13,403 nt of DNA from Bacteriovoracaceae bacterium UBA4096 (GTDB lineage Bacteria; Bdellovibrionota; Bacteriovoracia; Bacteriovoracales; Bacteriovoracaceae): positions 59,275-72,677 of the forward strand of contig DFXY01000012.1 in the NCBI GenBank assembly GCA_002381945.1, given 5' to 3'. The translations under genes were made by a program, and so were the position numbers. The notes under the pieces were generated by a model. That model ran no database searches. It was not told where the DNA came from and was given only the letters and a program-made list of their open reading frames with translations. Numbering within the stretch: position 1 is the first letter of the stretch; each line of letters begins with the position of its first letter. Shown in pieces: positions 12,143 to 13,403 of the stretch.

Positions 12143-13403
12143 ATGACAATTTCTCAAGATTACTCTTACCTTTCCTCTTCCGATAACACTTTTATAGATA
12201 GCCTTTATAGTGATTTTAAGAAAAATCCGGATTCTGTAGACCAATCATGGAAACAGTTTTTTCAAGGTGTCGAGTTTGCTTTAAGTAGACCGGATGCAGG
12301 TGGAGAAGTGGCCCCTGGGAATTTGGCAAAAGAATTTAAAGTTTATCACTTGATTGAGGCCTACCGTTGTCGTGGTCATCTCATTTCTACGACTAATCCT
12401 ATTCGTGAACGTGTAAACCGTTTTCCTAGATTAGATCTTGAAGATCATGGTTTGAATGCTGCGGATTTAGAAGAAACATTCATGATCGGTGAAACTCTTG
12501 GTCTAAAGAATGCCAAGCTTAGGGATATCATCACTCATTTAAAAAATATTTACTGTGGCACTTTAGGTGTTGAGTATATGCACAGTAATGATCTTGCCAT
12601 TCGTGACTGGTTTCAAAACAAAATTGAAAATGAGTCAAAAGAAAATAGATTTGGCATAGAAAAGAAAAAAAGAATCCTAACTAAGCTTAATGAAGCTGTG
12701 GCCTTTGAGAATTTCTTACATACCAAATATGTTGGTCAAAAACGGTTCTCACTTGAAGGGGGAGAAAATACCATTCCGGCCCTGGATGCCATTATTAACC
12801 ATTCAGCACTGCATGGAATTGAAGAGGTTGTCATTGGTATGGCCCATAGAGGCCGCCTCAATGTTCTGGCAAATATCATGGGTAAGACTTATGAATACAT
12901 CTTCAATGAATTTGAAGGCCAGGCCGTGCCGGATCTTACTATGGGTGACGGGGATGTGAAGTACCACATGGGTTACTCTTCTCACGTGAGCACAACAAGC
13001 GGACAGAAAGTTTATCTCAAACTGATGCCAAACCCTTCTCACCTCGAAGCGGTTAACGCTGTTGTTTTGGGTTATGCCCGCGCACAAGGTGACTCTCTTT
13101 ATAATGAAAATCCGGATAAGATTCTTCCTATTGTTATTCATGGTGACGCTGCCTTGGCCGGCCAGGGAATCTGTTATGAGACCGTTCAAATGTCGGCCCT
13201 TAAAGGTTATAATGTTGGTGGTACCATTCATTTTGTCATTAATAACCAGATAGGATTTACGACCGACTTTGATGATGCCCGCTCTTCAATCTACTCAACT
13301 TCAGTAGGTCGGGTGCTGGAAACTCCAATTCTTCATGTGAATGGAGATGATGCTGAAGCTGTTGTTTATGCGGTTGAGCTGGCCTCAGAATTTCGTGCTA
13401 AAT
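12143..13403 (+). CDS. sucA: 2-oxoglutarate dehydrogenase E1 component, N-terminal 420 residues (runs off the right edge)
   Basis: The frame is open from the ATG at 12143 to the window end. The N-terminal stretch with FIDSLYSDFKKNPDSVDQSW is the short E1 segment that binds the E2 core. The thiamine-diphosphate domain follows with IGMAHRGRLNVLANI (His235, Arg236, Arg238), a PNPSHLEAVN motif, HGDAALAGQG (333-342) carrying the Asp that starts the cofactor/Mg-binding motif, and VINNQIGFTT ending it. These are diagnostic of SucA/OdhA, which decarboxylates 2-oxoglutarate and passes the succinyl group to SucB in the TCA cycle. The family is about 900-950 residues, so roughly half is present and a sucB gene would be expected downstream. 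A weak GAG element (12131-12133) is the only ribosome site. It has its own strong promoter and diverges from the secreted protein gene. Confidence 0.96.
   Translation, partial: MTISQDYSYLSSSDNTFIDSLYSDFKKNPDSVDQSWKQFFQGVEFALSRPDAGGEVAPGNLAKEFKVYHLIEAYRCRGHLISTTNPIRERVNRFPRLDLEDHGLNAADLEETFMIGETLGLKNAKLRDIITHLKNIYCGTLGVEYMHSNDLAIRDWFQNKIENESKENRFGIEKKKRILTKLNEAVAFENFLHTKYVGQKRFSLEGGENTIPALDAIINHSALHGIEEVVIGMAHRGRLNVLANIMGKTYEYIFNEFEGQAVPDLTMGDGDVKYHMGYSSHVSTTSGQKVYLKLMPNPSHLEAVNAVVLGYARAQGDSLYNENPDKILPIVIHGDAALAGQGICYETVQMSALKGYNVGGTIHFVINNQIGFTTDFDDARSSIYSTSVGRVLETPILHVNGDDAEAVVYAVELASEFRAK

Noticed and set aside
12180..12186. CCGATAA motif near the beginning of sucA.
   Set aside because: There is no TAAA-type -35 at 14-16 nt upstream and it lies inside coding sequence; the sigma-70 promoter upstream explains the gene.
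12690..13253. Open frames on both strands within the right end.
   Set aside because: They overlap the clearly conserved sucA frame and their translations resemble no protein.

Overview
The window is a gene-dense bacterial chromosome segment of moderate, AT-leaning base composition, with no mobile element, CRISPR array or rRNA/tRNA gene that I can see. Lineage is inference only. Several exported or acidic hypothetical proteins, an FHA membrane protein, abundant c-type cytochrome features and FliA-type promoter motifs beside ordinary central metabolism would fit a flagellated Gram-negative such as the Bdellovibrionota (Bacteriovorax/Peredibacter-like). No marker gene here proves it.

Left end (1-1264, minus strand): the start of a Cupin_4/JmjC-type oxygenase, a DoxX membrane protein just upstream in the same operon, a strong intrinsic terminator, and a 65-residue Ala/Pro-rich lipoprotein.

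Amide-chemistry locus (1424-5007): an aspartoacylase-type zinc deacylase and a RimK-like ATP-grasp ligase with an RLAN N-terminal domain form a translationally coupled minus-strand pair. A GNAT acetyltransferase fused to a C39-like cysteine peptidase is transcribed divergently. Together they could acetylate, ligate, cleave and deacylate an amino acid or small peptide. This resembles the enzyme set of the animal N-acetylaspartate / N-acetylaspartylglutamate cycle and is the most interesting part of the window.

Middle (5089-7931): an FHA-domain, single-pass membrane protein, apparently from a leaderless transcript, lies tail to tail with a di-haem, RoxA-like secreted cytochrome. Their stop codons overlap.

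Putative flagellar-sigma regulon (about 7932-10972): a 199-bp gap holds a candidate small RNA with its own promoter and terminator. A degenerate receiver-like protein (minus) and an acidic/Pro-rich/helical protein (plus) then diverge from a region carrying a sigma-28-like promoter on each strand. The plus-strand promoter would drive a three-gene unit: the acidic protein, an exported protein of unknown function and an alpha/beta-hydrolase esterase.

Right end (10969-13403): a secreted protein of unknown function (minus), convergent with the esterase, then the 5' part of sucA (2-oxoglutarate dehydrogenase E1) behind a near-consensus sigma-70 promoter and running off the window.
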